From Quillaja saponaria (Eukaryota; Streptophyta; Magnoliopsida; Fabales; Quillajaceae), in contig CM055606.1 of assembly GCA_029379385.1 (NCBI GenBank), positions 1,178,001 to 1,242,000 on the forward strand: DNA of 64,000 nucleotides. The letters are read 5' to 3'. The notes under the pieces were generated by a model. It saw only the letters and a program-made list of their open reading frames with translations. It made no database searches and had not been told where the DNA came from. How positions within the stretch are numbered: the first letter of the stretch is position 1; every line of letters begins with the position of its first letter. A program made the position numbers and the translations under genes. Shown one piece after another: positions 63,841 through 64,000 of the stretch.

Positions 63841-64000
63841 GAGTTAATTTTAAAGGAAAAAAAAAGATGTAGAAAGGAGAAGACAAAAAAAATGATAATA
63901 AGGCTAATTTAGTCTTTTTAAGTTAATTTGTTAGATTTAATGATTGATTTGGATGATTAGGAGGTTATTTGTTAATCATGACTTAAATAAAGGGTTATGT

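Larger units (their letters stand above)
63207..64000. mobile_element. MITE-like element, copy 2, running off the right edge
   Basis: Starts TAGGCACATAAC. Its first roughly 95 bp (63207-63300) are the inverted repeat of the last roughly 90 bp of the window (63910-64000; shared core aatcatccaaat with tta/ttaa variants). These ends match copy 1 at 42856-43417, and the interior around 63460-63550 matches the interior of copy 1 on the other strand. The last few bases (expected TGCCTA) lie beyond the window. A similar text may extend left to about 63150. No transposase. Confidence 0.75.

Overview
This is a nuclear window from a eudicot plant, probably a woody rosid. It has AT-rich intergenic DNA, multi-exon genes with GT..AG introns, and plant-specific families (a CLASSY/DRD1-type SNF2 protein, a BEL1-like homeodomain protein, a GH35 beta-galactosidase with a lectin tail, an RD19 protease). 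I rebuilt the gene models by hand from splice sites and reading-frame continuity. Most of them close in frame over their full length.

Layout, left to right. (1) 3' part of CHR35/DRD1 (+, up to 3105). (2) BLH6/BLH7-type homeodomain gene (-, 4745-8617) with a likely leader intron up to about 9.76 kb. (3) A 3.4-kb AT-rich gap. (4) Soluble epoxide hydrolase (-, 13197-14668). (5) RBM28-type nucleolar RNA-binding protein with five RRMs (+, 15435-24206), carrying a complete small LTR retrotransposon in one intron and a tandemly duplicated exon. (6) A broken, rearranged beta-galactosidase copy (25.0-28.9 kb), then repeat-rich DNA. (7) An intact 19-exon beta-galactosidase (+, 31774-37444). (8) SHL, a BAH-PHD histone reader (+, 38996-41954). 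(9) A repeat-rich gap with a SINE-like and a MITE-like element. (10) WDR13-type WD40 protein (-, 44495-50070). (11) Purple acid phosphatase (-, 51369-54098). (12) RD19-type cysteine protease (+, 56558-58517). (13) 3' half of a V-ATPase subunit a gene (-, 59355-62389, 5' part outside the window) with an apparent one-base frameshift. (14) A second MITE-like copy running off the right edge.

The genes do not form one pathway. Their order does recall Arabidopsis neighbourhoods known from annotation: CHR35-BLH7-WD40-PAP10 at At2g16390-16430, VHA-a2/RD19-like/RBM28 at At2g21410-21440, and VHA-a3/RD19/SHL at At4g39080-39100. The window therefore looks like an ancestral block whose pieces Arabidopsis has split between duplicated regions. 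I found no CRISPR, phage, operon or unknown multi-gene system. The most unusual material is the exon duplication, the LTR insertion, the scrambled beta-galactosidase copy, the V-ATPase frameshift and the inverted-repeat elements.
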